A program made the position numbers and the translations under genes. A DNA stretch of 29,959 bases. Source: Polychytrium aggregatum (Eukaryota > Chytridiomycota > Chytridiomycetes > Polychytriales). Positions 1 to 10,233 of this stretch are shown piece after piece (the first letter of the stretch is position 1; each line of letters starts with the position of its first letter). The notes beneath the pieces were generated by a model that was not told the origin of the DNA, did not search any database, and saw only the letters and a list, made by a program, of their open reading frames with translations. The stretch is taken from the NCBI RefSeq assembly GCF_025602895.1, contig NW_026516498.1:1-29959 (forward strand), written 5' to 3'.

Positions 1-250
1 CTCTTGAGAGGAAGGTACTTGGCATGGACGGAGAAACGGGATCGAAACAACTTCAGGAAATAGGGGAGTCCCTGGGGTGCAATGGCTGATCCGGCCCTGT
101 TGAGCCAGTCATCGACAGGTTTGAGTGCCGGAAGCGCGATACGGTCGACCGCCCTGCCCAGATCGATGAAGAGATCAACGGGAGCCTTGCTGGTCAAGTA
201 GCGGACAGATTGATGGGCCCCTCCTGGGCATCGACGAGGTAAGCTTCCAT
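1..250 (-). pseudogene. ELO elongase, 5' part, left-arm copy (frameshifted, cut by window edge)
   Basis: This is the inverted-repeat copy of the first 250 coding bases of the ELO gene at 25868-27482. The start codon is at 250-248 with the same context as the intact copy. One base is missing near 219 (GAGTGGGCC on the right, GAGGGGCC here), so the frame is lost at about codon 12 and a stop follows within ten codons. The gene continues off the window. The missing base may be a mutation or a consensus error. As written this copy cannot encode an elongase from this start. Confidence 0.75.
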
Positions 251-507
251 GTGAGATATTTTACGAAGCCGGTTACAAGCAGCGAGCGACGCAGACTCGA
301 GGGGGGGCAACGACGAAGACGGCTGATATAGCAGCGCGATGAGGGCGAAAACCGCCAGGACAGAGGCGGGTTGGGGCAGCCAAAAAAAAAAAATCTACGT
401 GTGACAAGGCGGCGGGTGCAAGTTGGTGATCTGGAGATGAGAGCCGGAGTCATTGGAGGCAAGGGCCCCAAGGATCTATGGACGACGATGGCTGTGGCCT
501 TCGCTGG

Positions 508-1958
508 TCAACTCGGAGAACTCGACGGGACACCAAGGTTCTCGAGACGGGACTAGAAAGTGGGACAGGATCAGTTGGATGAGAGGGGCATCATCTTCAG
601 TCCGAAGCAACACGGACTCTGAAACCGAGCGGCGAGGCGGCACTTACAGACTGGTCTGAGGAGCAACTGGCTTGTCGAATCGCTTTGCGCAAATCGTCGT
701 GAGCCTTCATGTCAAAGGGTGAGCTCGCGAAGAGCTGGAGCTCGCGCATAAAGATTGGAGCGGCATCATGGAGAAAGGGACGAAGGGCGTCGAGCGATGC
801 AGATGATTCGATGGAATGCCTGGACACAGAAGAATTGAATGATTTGTTCCGAGGAAAACGACGATGGTAGAGCGTCATGCTCACACGGAACCTACGCTTT
901 GATTATTCCAAGCACAAGCTCGGTAACAAAATCGACGCTTTCCGATTCGAGGAGAATCTTCAAGTCCCGCCGAATCCACGGTCTGAGTCGGGCAAGGAGC
1001 GGAGGCGACTTCTCCAAAGCCTTGGGGGCTAAATGAGTCATAAAATCGGAGAATGTTTCCAACAATAAGAACATCGGCGGAAGACAGCGACGAGGACAGG
1101 GTGATGAGCACATACTCGAGTCGCGAAGCTTGCGACCCGTCGCGGATATGATGTCGGGTGGAGCCATCTCTTTATCGTCATATATGCGTCGTCGATAGCA
1201 TGACGGGTCGTTGATGGACGACTGGCCATTGATGAGGGTCGGAGGGAATGCATGCGAACGGCCAATAGGAGGACGTCGTGGCCGATAAGGAGAAGATCGA
1301 ATGCGTGGACGTTCCAGATCCGGAAAGACTTGCTGAAGTGGGGAGAGAGTTGTGAGAAATGAAGCACACGAAAGAACACAGATATGACTGATCCACAGAA
1401 GTTGCGAGTTGACGCACCCGAAGATAGGAACTAGAGGACTGGATGTTGTAGAGAATAGCCACAATACTCTGCTTGCAGAGGGGGCAACAGCGCGGCGTTC
1501 GTCGGGCCCAAGTGACGATGCAGAAATAGCAGAATGAATCTGAGAACACGGAGGGTTAAACAGATGAAGCCAAAAGACAGTCATGAATGAGACGGAAAAA
1601 CACTTACGAAAGCAGGGATCGACAAAGGCCAAATTGTCAACCGGATGAAGACAAATGGGACATTCGGCAGGAAATGAAGGTGAGGCATTGGGGACTTCGA
1701 TCATTGGAATTTCCGCTGTGTGAGCGGAGGAGTCGGACGAATCAAGGGAGGGCAGGGAGGCATACTGTCGGGGAAGGGTGTGGAGCAAGGGAATCGGAGG
1801 AGAGGTGCTGGGATACAAGGGCCTCGACTCTGACGACGGAGATGCAGACGGAGATGGAGATATGGATGGAGATATGGATGGAGATGGAGATGGAGATATG
1901 GATGGAGATGGAGATGGGATGGAGATGGAGATGGAGATATGGATGGCGAGCCCGACAT
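508..1958 (-). pseudogene. Topors-like RING E3 ligase, left-arm copy with a microsatellite frameshift
   Basis: This is the inverted-repeat copy of the gene at 24159-25607. The ATG is at 1958-1956 and the stop at 510-508, and the splice sites checked are retained. One A is missing from the GATGGA repeat tract near 1917, so translation from the ATG leaves the serine-proline frame after about a dozen codons and ends at 1701 without reaching the RING. Downstream of the slip, the frame through the RING to the end is open. It also lacks one CTG codon just after the tract (ASLPSL here, ASLLPSL on the right), an in-frame difference that looks like true divergence. The frameshift itself could be real slippage or a sequencing error in the repeat. 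Confidence 0.75.
1842..1955 (-). repeat. GATGGA/GATATG hexamer microsatellite inside a coding exon
   Basis: This is an imperfect tandem of GATGGA and GATATG units. On the minus strand it encodes alternating Ser-Pro and Ser-Ile near the N-terminus of the Topors-like protein. The right-arm counterpart is at 24170-24264. Unit order and length differ slightly between arms, and one base is missing here near 1917. Confidence 0.9.
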
Positions 1959-2047
1959 TATGACCACTGTTGGGAGCAAGATCGATTTTGGAAGTGCAGA
2001 TGAGAGCGCTGAGACACAGGGACAAGTCTTTGGCAGGAGAAGCGGTC

Positions 2048-2837
2048 AGAGAAAGCAGGACAGGGATGACCGAAGAGCTCGGCACACGGCGAGGTGATTG
2101 CTACAGGATAGCCACCAGACCGATGATGTTTGGGTGAGATTGGGACTCAATCGACATGGTCGCGGTTGAATAAAGACGAGAGGATATGACCACAAGGATA
2201 CAGATATGCAAGTGTAAAGGCCAAACCAGAGAGAATGGGTCGATGCGAGAGCGACTCCATGTCGGAGATGCCGGCTCGAATAAACTGGGCAAGGCCGGGG
2301 ATTTGGACAGTGAAAGTTGGCAACGGCAGCCGATCTGGCTAAGACAAAGGGTCGATCCAATGGGCCAAAAGCGATTGCGTACCGACCAAATCTGCTTCAG
2401 ATTGAAAGGCCAGCAGGCTGGAGCGGGTGTCGGAGGGACGAGCAACGGCAGCCAGAGGAGAGCGACGAAGGGCAAAGATCGACAGGCGGATTGGAGCACC
2501 GACAGGTCAGCCCAAACAGGCAAGGGATGAGACGGAGCACAGAGCCCAACGGCGCAGAATCCACGGCTGCTTGCCCGAGGCCGTAGTGGGCCGCGTGGGC
2601 CATGCAGCTCAGACCAACAAACTGACAGGATCAAAATTGCCAAGAGTGAAGCATAGACGTGATGTTGGTATGAAGCCGACGAGATGTAGAGAGCAGATCG
2701 AGAAATACTCGAAGGCTGACGATCGAAGCGGTGACGGAGCAGTTTGCCGAGATTGAGGCCACAAGCACACCAGCAGACGACAGTACCAACATCACAGGAC
2801 GGCGCCGGACAGCAGCTCGTTGTGGATAGAGAAGGCT
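2048..2837 (-). CDS. Unknown gene, left-arm copy; gene model unresolved
   Basis: This is the reverse-complement copy of 23281-24070, lying between tRNA pair 1 and the Topors-like gene. The long open frames seen in the right copy are conserved here (one minus-strand frame is open for about 290 codons across 2101-2976, though its first part overlaps the tRNA flank). I do not recognise the product. See the right-arm entry for the frame analysis. Confidence 0.35.
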
Positions 2838-2970
2838 CGAAGCGAGGGGACAAAAACAAAAACAAAAAATGACGATGATCCACAGAAGAGCCAGCACACT
2901 GGGATGAGAGTACAAATGACGGACCACGGGAAGGAGAGTGGGAAGCGGGAAATGGAAGCAAAAAAAAGGC

Positions 2971-3043
2971 TAGCATCGGGAGGTTTCGATCCTCCGACCT
3001 CAGGGTTATGAAGCCCCGCGCGCTTCCACTGCGCTACGATGCT
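2971..3043 (-). tRNA. tRNA-iMet(CAT), pair 1 left, one extra base
   Basis: This is an initiator-type tRNA with A1:U72, anticodon CAT and an AUCGAAA T-loop. This copy has one extra A on the plus strand near 3011, which makes the anticodon loop eight bases (CTTCATAA) instead of seven. The other copies have CTCATAA. It is followed by an eight-T run on its 3' side (2960-2967 as A). It lies 7 bp downstream of the tRNA-Leu gene. Confidence 0.85.
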
Positions 3044-3050
3044 GAAGTAT

Positions 3051-3133
3051 TGACGAGAGTGGGATTCGAACCCACGCCTCCGGGGAGATCACGGCCTTAA
3101 CGTGACGCCTTAGACCAACTCGGCCATCTCGCC
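3051..3133 (-). tRNA. tRNA-Leu(AAG), pair 1 left
   Basis: This is an 83-nt cloverleaf with a long variable arm. The acceptor GGCGAGA pairs with TCTCGTC, the anticodon stem TCACG/CGTGA encloses loop TTAAGGC (anticodon AAG), and the T-stem GTGGG/CCCAC is intact. No T-run separates it from the following tRNA-iMet. Confidence 0.93.
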
Positions 3134-6100
3134 TTGATTTCGATCAACAATATATACAATATCATCCCAATTCTATCGATCCAGTTTCCATAGAACCATA
3201 GGCTCTGTCACTCATATAACAGCTCAGCCCTATGGCCGCTCCGAACCTGTTTTTATCAATATATTGTATTCTGTCTCTGCGGCCGTATTATATTTATCAG
3301 TTCCCCGTGGTTTTCCGCATTTCGACACATTTTTGGACTATTTGAGTGGCCCACGGGGTCCCACCCCCGGAAGATTTGCTGGGTCGGACTGTCCATTCAG
3401 CGAGTCCCTATTTCAGGTCGTGAAAATATGTTTCATATTAGTTGGCAGGACTATTAGGGCCTGCTACATGATGAGTTTCTCGCTTTCTAGCTTGTAAATC
3501 TTTCCTGGTGTGTATCAGAACAATGGGCCTGACACCTTCGGTCTCGAACTTGATCCGTCAAATAATATTTTCTATGGCTCCCGCTTGGGTCGTTCAAGGC
3601 TTCATCCTCATCTATGCAAGCCGGTGCGTGTTATCGGCCGATTTCTACCTCGATTTTGCCGTTGTATCTCTGTTTTAGTGCAGATATGATATAAACTGTG
3701 AAATATCCGAGAAAACCTCTGTCCTCGACCATACTGTTCCGATGTATAGTCTGCGTGGAATGGTTTGGTCCGAACTTGATTCAGATTCTCTCCGTTTTGT
3801 TCTCAGCGCGAATGAGTACATCGACTGATTTCCGTGCTTGGATAATGACTGTGCATTAGGGGTCAGCATGAATGGTTTGACCGATCGGATTTGTGGGATC
3901 CGTGGTCGAATCACTGTCCTTGTAGAAGGTTATGATCATCAAAAATGCGGCGCTCCTGTACTTACATGAACAGGCCAGGCCTCACTTAACGTCACTGTAG
4001 TGGAGAACTTTTCAAAGTATGGTGGGTCCTTGATTGCTGCTGATGAAACAGTAATAAATGCAATCTTCCTGTTGTTATGGGCAGTCCACAGTAGTGGTAT
4101 GGTGCTTCGTGTGATGTCGCGCGGACTATGCGAGACAGCTGGCTCAGGCAGAATGTCTGTGTCCTGGGGAGCCATCCCGTTTCATTTCCGGGATGGCATC
4201 GAGGGCAAAGCCAGATCCCGTCATGAATCACGGGAACATGCGATATGTGATTGTTGGGGACTTGACCGAGGTTTCCGATGGCCAAGCCAGCTTGGACATG
4301 CTGGGCGCTGCTTCTCTTCGTCCTGACCACCATTCGTTCGGGGTTTTCTGTAACGGACGGGTACGGAGCTGGGACGGGGACGGTGCCTTGGAGCGAGAAG
4401 TATATTCAGACGGATGAAAACAGAAGACTCCTCTTGCTGGGCCTGTCCCGGGGAGGGCGGAGAGTGCCCTTTTATAGGCCCAGCCCAGCAAGAGGACGGG
4501 CAGTGTCAGCCTGCCGCGCACATGTGGCGGCGTGCCGGCCGTCACATTTTCCATCGATGCAAAAATACGGTGACATCAATAATAGCGCCAAAATATACTC
4601 GAGGAACCCAATTTTATGGGTTTAGGGCTGTATGAATGCAGGTCCGTTTGCTTGTCGGCGTGGTGGTCCGGAAAAGAAAAAGAATATAGACCTCCCATTA
4701 GGGGGGGGGGCGGAAACTCGGATTTGTTCCGGTGACCATGTGCCCCAAATATGCTTACTAGCAGCCTCCATAATTTTCAGGTAATGTTTACTTGGACTAA
4801 ATCAATATCTGGAAGCTGGCGCGCAGCGCCCTCGATTCCGCGTTCAAATTTAATTTGATAATATAGCTTAAGCCTATTCGCGCCAAAATAACACAGAAGT
4901 ACCGTAATCCTTTCGCGTTTTTAAAGCCATTAACCATGCTGGGGGGACGTTACCCTGTTGATCTGGATTATCCTGAGTGGTTCCCAATATAAAATGACAA
5001 TTAAAGGATCGGGTTACGCGTGAATACCTTGAAGTTGTACTTTGAAGCTTCATGAGCCGTGCGCGGTGGAGTAATGCGCCTCGAGCATAGTCCCATCATC
5101 CTGACGAGTCCACTCAATCTCATAGCAATCTGGTACCAGAGTACCTTAAAATACCACCGATACTACAAACTGAAGATGCGTTTGAGTCTGCGATTCTCCC
5201 ACGCTTGATCAGCCTGACTGGGTATTTCTTGGGTCACGGGTTGATCAAAGATCGGCTGGCAATATCTTGTCTAGCTCGAGCATCATCGCTCCGATGGGTT
5301 GATGCGACACCTGTTCATAGAAGACTATTCTGTCGAATATGGAAAACCCAAGTAACCTGAACAACAGATTGATATATAAAACATATTGAGATTGGACCGA
5401 GTGCTGAACCAGTCGACATTCAGCTCAAGCTTTGACGACTTTGGTCGAAGCCTTACTCCCAAAGCAGCCTGTCACTAGCCTAGATAACACAACAGCGCGT
5501 GGTTAAATGATTGTGTAGGGCACTGAAAAATATAATGTAGGAGTAGTGATTGCCAGATTATAGACATAGGCCGAACGCATTAAAAACAGAGGTACGATGT
5601 GCTTGCTAGGCTGATTCTCTACGTATTCTGATTAGGAACTAATTCGATCGCGCGATCGCAATCTTGAGCCTCCACAACTTCGATATTTATCGAGTCTATC
5701 AATTTTTTGATGTCAAAAATCTAATGAATAACTGGGCAAGTCATTTCATTCACTGTCAGCTCGACTGACCGATTTTTAAGCCATATTGATAGTTCGGGAA
5801 CTATTTTTTGTTTTCATGAAGGTATTGCTGCGAATATTTTCCCGGCTGCTCATCTGCCCCGGTGGAGTTCGCGGTCAGCAAACGGAATCAAAACGAAAAT
5901 ATGATTAGATAAAGCATCTATAAAATATCTGATGAATGATGAGATAGTCAGAATATGTCGATGTCCATATTCAAAAACATATGATTTGCTGTTCGGTTCG
6001 GAAGCGTACTTCATCGTCCAGTCGTCAAATTCTGAATAATTACAATATGGGGTGTCTGAATGAGGATTTTTATTAAACCCATCCCAGGACAGCAAAAGTA

Positions 6101-6152
6101 TCGATAAAATTGATGCAATCGAGTAGTGGAAGAGAAAAATAGCAAAAAAGGC
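3134..6152. other. 3 kb without a recognised gene (left arm)
   Basis: Only short, unsupported ORFs are seen. Visible structure: a perfect 9-bp hairpin at 4171-4179/4189-4197 with a 9-base loop, a TATA element inside a 13-bp inverted repeat (listed separately), a G10 run near 4700, a short hairpin GGCGC-GCA-GCGCC at 4818-4830, and a 14-bp palindrome CGATCGCGCGATCG at 5645-5658. The stretch repeats in the right arm at 19990-22988. Confidence 0.7.
4430..4495 (-). promoter_or_regulatory. TATA element flanked by a 13-bp inverted repeat
   Basis: CCTCTTGCTGGGC at 4430-4442 is the exact reverse complement of GCCCAGCAAGAGG at 4483-4495. Between them the minus strand reads TATAAAAG (4476-4469). The same arrangement is kept in the right arm (21638-21699). 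Downstream on the minus strand, after about 130 bp, lies an ATG whose frame differs between arms through an indel. A pol II promoter with an operator-like dyad is possible, but no product is identified. Confidence 0.35.
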
Positions 6153-6224
6153 TAGCATCGGGAGGTTTCGATCCTCCGACCTCAGGGTTATGAGCCCCGC
6201 GCGCTTCCACTGCGCTACGATGCT
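6153..6224 (-). tRNA. tRNA-iMet(CAT), pair 2 left
   Basis: This is an intact 72-nt initiator tRNA. AGCATCG pairs with CGATGCT (A1:U72), the anticodon loop is CTCATAA, the T-loop is ATCGAAA, and the discriminator is A. A T6 run follows on its 3' side. It lies 8 bp after the tRNA-Leu gene. Confidence 0.95.
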
Positions 6225-6232
6225 GAAGCAAG

Positions 6233-6315
6233 TGACGAGAGTGGGATTCGAACCCACGCCTCCGGAGAGATCACGGCCTTAACGTGACGCCTTAGACCAA
6301 CTCGGCCATCTCGCC
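6233..6315 (-). tRNA. tRNA-Leu(AAG), pair 2 left
   Basis: This is an intact 83-nt class II cloverleaf with anticodon AAG and standard internal A and B boxes (TGGCCGAGTTGG and GGTTCGAATCC). An AT-rich, TATA-like sequence lies directly upstream (6325-6350). Confidence 0.95.
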
Positions 6316-7198
6316 TTGAGATCGTTTAAAAAAATTAAAAATATAAACTATTTGATAATACCAGATCAAGCCTCCCCCGATCACACATTTGCTTTCGCTG
6401 TCGTGCACAAGTCGTTGGGGTCTCACAAACTGTAGACCCCAGTATTTCATTCTAAGCAAATATTATAAAATGTTACAGATTATCGCAGCAAATTCCTCAG
6501 AGTGTTTTCTATGGCTTACATAGAACCGATGTTGCTGTGATGAGGCTTCTGCATCCATATTACGTAATTTATTAATAGTATATTTATTTTCATATTCCCA
6601 AAGGGCGGAAGCAAGTATGCAAGCCATCAATGTCTACGTGACACTTGAGAAATCAATTTTTCGATGGAACTAACTTCGGTAGCCACATAGAGAGCTTACA
6701 GGCATCTCCACAGGAAGGTTTCTGGCTCACGCCAGATTCAGCTGAGTTATTCTGAACAAAGAATTGAACTTGGTTCCCAGAGCTTTCGCTACTGGGTGGG
6801 TGTGGCTTAATCCCTATTACGTGTGTGTGTATAGAAGTTTTTATGCGGATAAAAAGAATCTCTCGCATAATAAAAAATATACCAACAGAAAGTACATACA
6901 TAGAGCACACATTGTTTCTGTATTCCTCCTGTACATACTATTCTCAGCATCAGGACAAGAACAGGCGTTCCCATCAAAAAGGCAATGACTATGCGCCTCT
7001 ACGAAAAGGAAGGAAATCAAGCAAGGTAATGTCGATCGCAGGCACCTACAAATGGGATGGAGACCCTGTCCTGACCGCGCGGATGCCAGTGATATCAGCC
7101 GCTCAAGCCCGAAGAATGTTCCTCTGGCGGGTCAGAGGTTTCCCTCCCAAACCTGGTGGAGCGCGCATAAAGCCTGGACCCAATAGTCCCAAAGTCCC
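6316..7198. other. Non-coding stretch with a small hairpin and the first of two 17-bp direct repeats
   Basis: No gene is recognised. GGGGTCT and AGACCCC form a hairpin at about 6416-6439. The 17-mer ACTATTCTCAGCATCAG occurs at 6937-6953 and again at 7781-7797, enclosing 827 bp that includes repeat copy 1. A plus-strand frame is open from 6825 to 7370 but matches no family I know. The region recurs in the right arm (18941-19826). Confidence 0.6.
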
Positions 7199-7740
7199 CG
7201 TGAACAGGAAACATGCGTCGGAATGTGTCCGAGCCAAGAACCGTCTCGAGCAGTATGTACACCCTGCGAGGATCTCCGAAGGCGTCACTTACATCGGGCT
7301 TGCAACCGGCGCACTCCCCAAACTGGCTCAAGTGCCCGCAAGACCAGTCACCATCGACCAGGAAAACTGAGCAAATGGTGTGCCAGTCGCGAACGAATCC
7401 TCAACAACAGACCAGCGATCTGGCTGAATGTCGTGGCGGTGTTGGGTGACATCGCAGCTCAGTGTCTGTTGTGGACGCCAATCATTCGTATGCGCCAATC
7501 GGTCGTATGAGCCATGCACGACAATAGGGGCCTGAGGAAACAGTTTCACAGGCATATGTCAGCACATGTCAGCACATGGAGGTCGGAGCTGCAGATTCCA
7601 AACTGTCACTGGATGGATGAGTTAGGCAAAGCTTGACATCGCCGCCCCTCCGCAAACAGCTCCCCAAGAGACAGGGAGCTGCAGTGGTGGTTGTAAAATG
7701 TCCTGGTTAGTAAGACCAACACCCAGTGCCAGAGCCCGCC
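7199..7740 (+). repeat. 0.54-kb dispersed repeat, copy 1
   Basis: It aligns to copy 2 (9260-9785) with a constant offset of 2059 bp. Bases 7331-7580 are identical to 9390-9639, while the flanks on both sides are diverged. The minus strand carries an ORF beginning MPVKLFPQAPIVVHG at 7555 that stops after 75 codons because copy 1 has TGA where copy 2 has CGA. The plus strand is also open here. I recognise neither product. Confidence 0.8.
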
Positions 7741-7797
7741 AGGGACGCTAAGGCAAGTCTTAATAAAGACCCACCCATTGACTATTCTCAGCATCAG

Positions 7798-8738
7798 ATT
7801 CCGAATCTAATTTCTCAAGCAGGGTCGAAATGTAGTAATGCCAAAAGTAGTTTAAACGTCCTCGCCAAGCGTTAATTGGCTAGTTAATTTGAAAAGTAAA
7901 ATAAAAGATACAAGCTGACCATGAAAGAGGAACTCGATTGGTGTGGAGAAATGCGGGTAAATTGTAATAATTTTGGGCAATGTGTGGAAAGTCGCTGTTT
8001 CACTATCCAGCCTGGTGAGTTATATTACATAAGCTTCCCGATAAGCCTCTCTCTTCACCATTCTTTCAAACCCAAGTAGTTTGCCTAAATCAAGGAGTAG
8101 TACTACCTTAAGTAGATATTTGATCGAAGCCTTGGGTATTTATGCATTAGTAAAAAGCAGTCATAAATCGATACTTTGTCAGTATCGGTATAGAAGCAGT
8201 TCAGAAAATTAAAATTAAAATTAAGCGCAATATTCCACCATAAGAAGCCAAAGTGCAGTTTGTGAGCTCTGAGTCAGGAGTGTTTGAAGGTCGGTTTTAA
8301 CATTGATATGTGCCCTTTTTGCGTGTCAATATTTATTCATACACTTCTGATTTTGTGTAAAATCGTATTTACATGTGTATTGTGTTGTATTGCATTTATT
8401 TATGTACTGAACATACTGCAGCTTTACAGATCTCAATATGATATGCAGTATACTGATAACCATAGGACGCCGAATGTTCGAGGCTTATATAAATTGGTAA
8501 TTACTGAAGATCATAAGCCGATCCCCGCTTGAATGATCATCGTCGCAGCTACGCAGATCAGTTTTAAATGGTGGTATCCCACCAAAAATTAGTTCACCCA
8601 CAATGTGTCTTGTGCAAGGACTCGGACTGCGACTGAGTGGTATTCCATTGACCTTGGCGGAAATATCTTTTTGATAAATCGATACGAAAGCTAGAAACTG
8701 GACACGGAAGAGTGTAATAATATATTTGATTTGCGACT
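7798..8738. other. Left-arm-only unique DNA before the LTR
   Basis: AT-rich sequence with no supported gene. The longest ORF (8284-8532, 82 codons) has no recognisable features. This stretch has no counterpart in the right arm because it lies in the 2059-bp segment missing there. Confidence 0.7.
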
Positions 8739-8946
8739 GTATGTGTTACAACCCTAAGCCACACCTGCCTGGAACCCAGGCCATGTGTTCTCCTTGCTTG
8801 CCTCTCCTATATAGCCTTCGACCCTCCGAGCCCCTTGTCTCCCCTGTCCTTCGTTATCTTGTTGTTCTCGCCAATATACGTATCTTCACGGTGACTACAG
8901 GCCTTAGGTTACCCCTCCCCTCCGCCAGAGTCCACGTAACAGTATG
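8739..8946. mobile_element. Solo LTR of a retrotransposon with a 5-bp target-site duplication
   Basis: The 198-bp element at 8744-8941 starts TGTTAC and ends GTAACA, the inverted termini of LTRs. It is flanked by the direct repeat GTATG at 8739-8743 and 8942-8946, a 5-bp target-site duplication. A TATATAG motif near 8809 fits an LTR promoter. No internal region, primer-binding site or second LTR is adjacent, so this is what remains after LTR-LTR recombination. Ty1/copia and Ty3/gypsy cannot be told apart from the LTR alone. The element is absent from the right arm. Confidence 0.85.
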
Positions 8947-9259
8947 GGGATATTGTTCTGAGTAGACGATGTTTCAAATGGGATAGAATGTGTCCGATAA
9001 ATTTTGGTGAATGAAAATCGACTTGAACAGAGGGTATATTACCAATTGCGTCGAAATCGTCATTGGGAACAACAGAGTGTTTATTAATAACGCAAGAGGC
9101 GACGAGGTGATGGGTGATCTTTGTTGCCAGTCCTAACTGGTGCAAACGGCAGGAAGACAGATATCAAAAGCTGAGCCTGGATGGGGTCGTGAGGCATACA
9201 GGCGCTCGAGATGAGGCAGGTATATGACGACTACAGGCGAGTCTTCCCTCAAATACCCG

Positions 9260-9785
9260 TGAACAGGAAACATGCGTCGGAATATGTCCGAGCCGACGAC
9301 CGTCTTGACAAGTACGTACACCCCACGACGATTCGCGAAGGCATCACGTACATCGGGCTTGCAACCGGCACACCCCCCAAGCTGGCTCGAGTGCCCGCAA
9401 GACCAGTCACCATCGACCAGGAAAACTGAGCAAATGGTGTGCCAGTCGCGAACGAATCCTCAACAACAGACCAGCGATCTGGCTGAATGTCGTGGCGGTG
9501 TTGGGTGACATCGCAGCTCAGTGTCTGTTGTGGACGCCAATCATTCGTATGCGCCAATCGGTCGTATGAGCCATGCACGACAATAGGGGCCTGAGGAAAC
9601 AGTTTCACAGGCATATGTCAGCACATGTCAGCACATGGAAGTTAGAGTTGCAGATTCCAAACTCTCACTGGACGGATGAGTTAGGCAAAGCTTGACATCG
9701 CCGCCCCTCCGCAAACAGCTCCCCAAGAGACAGGGAGCTGCAGTGATGATTATAAACTGTCCTGGTTAGTAAGGCCAGTGCCAGT
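9260..9785 (+). repeat. 0.54-kb dispersed repeat, copy 2
   Basis: Second copy of the repeat at 7199-7740. Here the minus-strand ORF from 9614 stays open for 121 codons, and a plus-strand ORF (9211-9429) ends in the same PARPVTIDQEN as copy 1. After the identical core, the differences from copy 1 are mostly transitions. It ends in a short CAGTGC tandem near 9776-9793. Confidence 0.8.
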
Positions 9786-10070
9786 GCCAGTGCCTGGAAA
9801 GGCATTTGGATCGACACTTATTATATATTGATTGGGCTGAATTGTTTGGGATGTTGCGGATACGCTTCAGCATATACGGAAGCTCAAAGGATTTGAACTT
9901 GGGGGGGGGGTGCTGTCCAAAGAAACACAGGGTGAAAAATGAAAGATGAAAGTGTGATGCACGAGAGCTTGAAAATAGAAAGTCACGCGCGGTGAGCACT
10001 GGGGTGATGGTGGCGGTCTTCTGTAGATTTTATAATGTTTATATATTTATTTTACTGTAATAGCAAACAA
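9786..10070. other. Spacer upstream of tRNA pair 3
   Basis: No gene is seen. It holds a G10 run at 9901-9910 and an AT-rich TATA-like stretch (10031-10060) just upstream of the tRNA-Leu gene, a plausible upstream pol III element. Confidence 0.5.
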
Positions 10071-10153
10071 GGCGAGATGGCCGAGTTGGTCTAAGGCGTC
10101 ACGTTAAGGCCGTGATCTCTCCGGAGGCGTGGGTTCGAATCCCACTCTCGTCA
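10071..10153 (+). tRNA. tRNA-Leu(AAG), pair 3 left
   Basis: This is an intact 83-nt class II cloverleaf with acceptor GGCGAGA/TCTCGTC and anticodon loop TTAAGGC. It is the first of two tRNA genes 8 bp apart. It runs opposite to pairs 1 and 2 of the same arm. Confidence 0.95.
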
Positions 10154-10161
10154 ATTACTTC

Positions 10162-10233
10162 AGCATCGTAGCGCAGTGGAAGCGCGCGGGGCTCATAACC
10201 CTGAGGTCGGAGGATCGAAACCTCCCGATGCTA
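10162..10233 (+). tRNA. tRNA-iMet(CAT), pair 3 left
   Basis: This is an intact 72-nt initiator tRNA with A1:U72, loop CTCATAA and T-loop ATCGAAA. The spacer to the tRNA-Leu gene (ATTACTTC) has no T-run, while a T6 run follows this gene. Confidence 0.95.

Noticed and set aside
1778-1963. Asp-Gly repeat protein on the plus strand
   Set aside because: It is the antisense of the Ser-Pro repeat of the Topors-like gene.
5101-5115. CTGACGAG resembling the core of a hammerhead ribozyme
   Set aside because: No matching stem II with the required GAAA core follows on either strand.
7560-7580. Tandem GTCAGCACAT as a CRISPR-like or satellite array
   Set aside because: Only two units and no spacer structure; it is part of the dispersed repeat.
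8284-8532. 82-codon ORF as a small secreted protein
   Set aside because: No recognisable motif, no counterpart in the right arm and an AT-rich composition unlike the real genes here.
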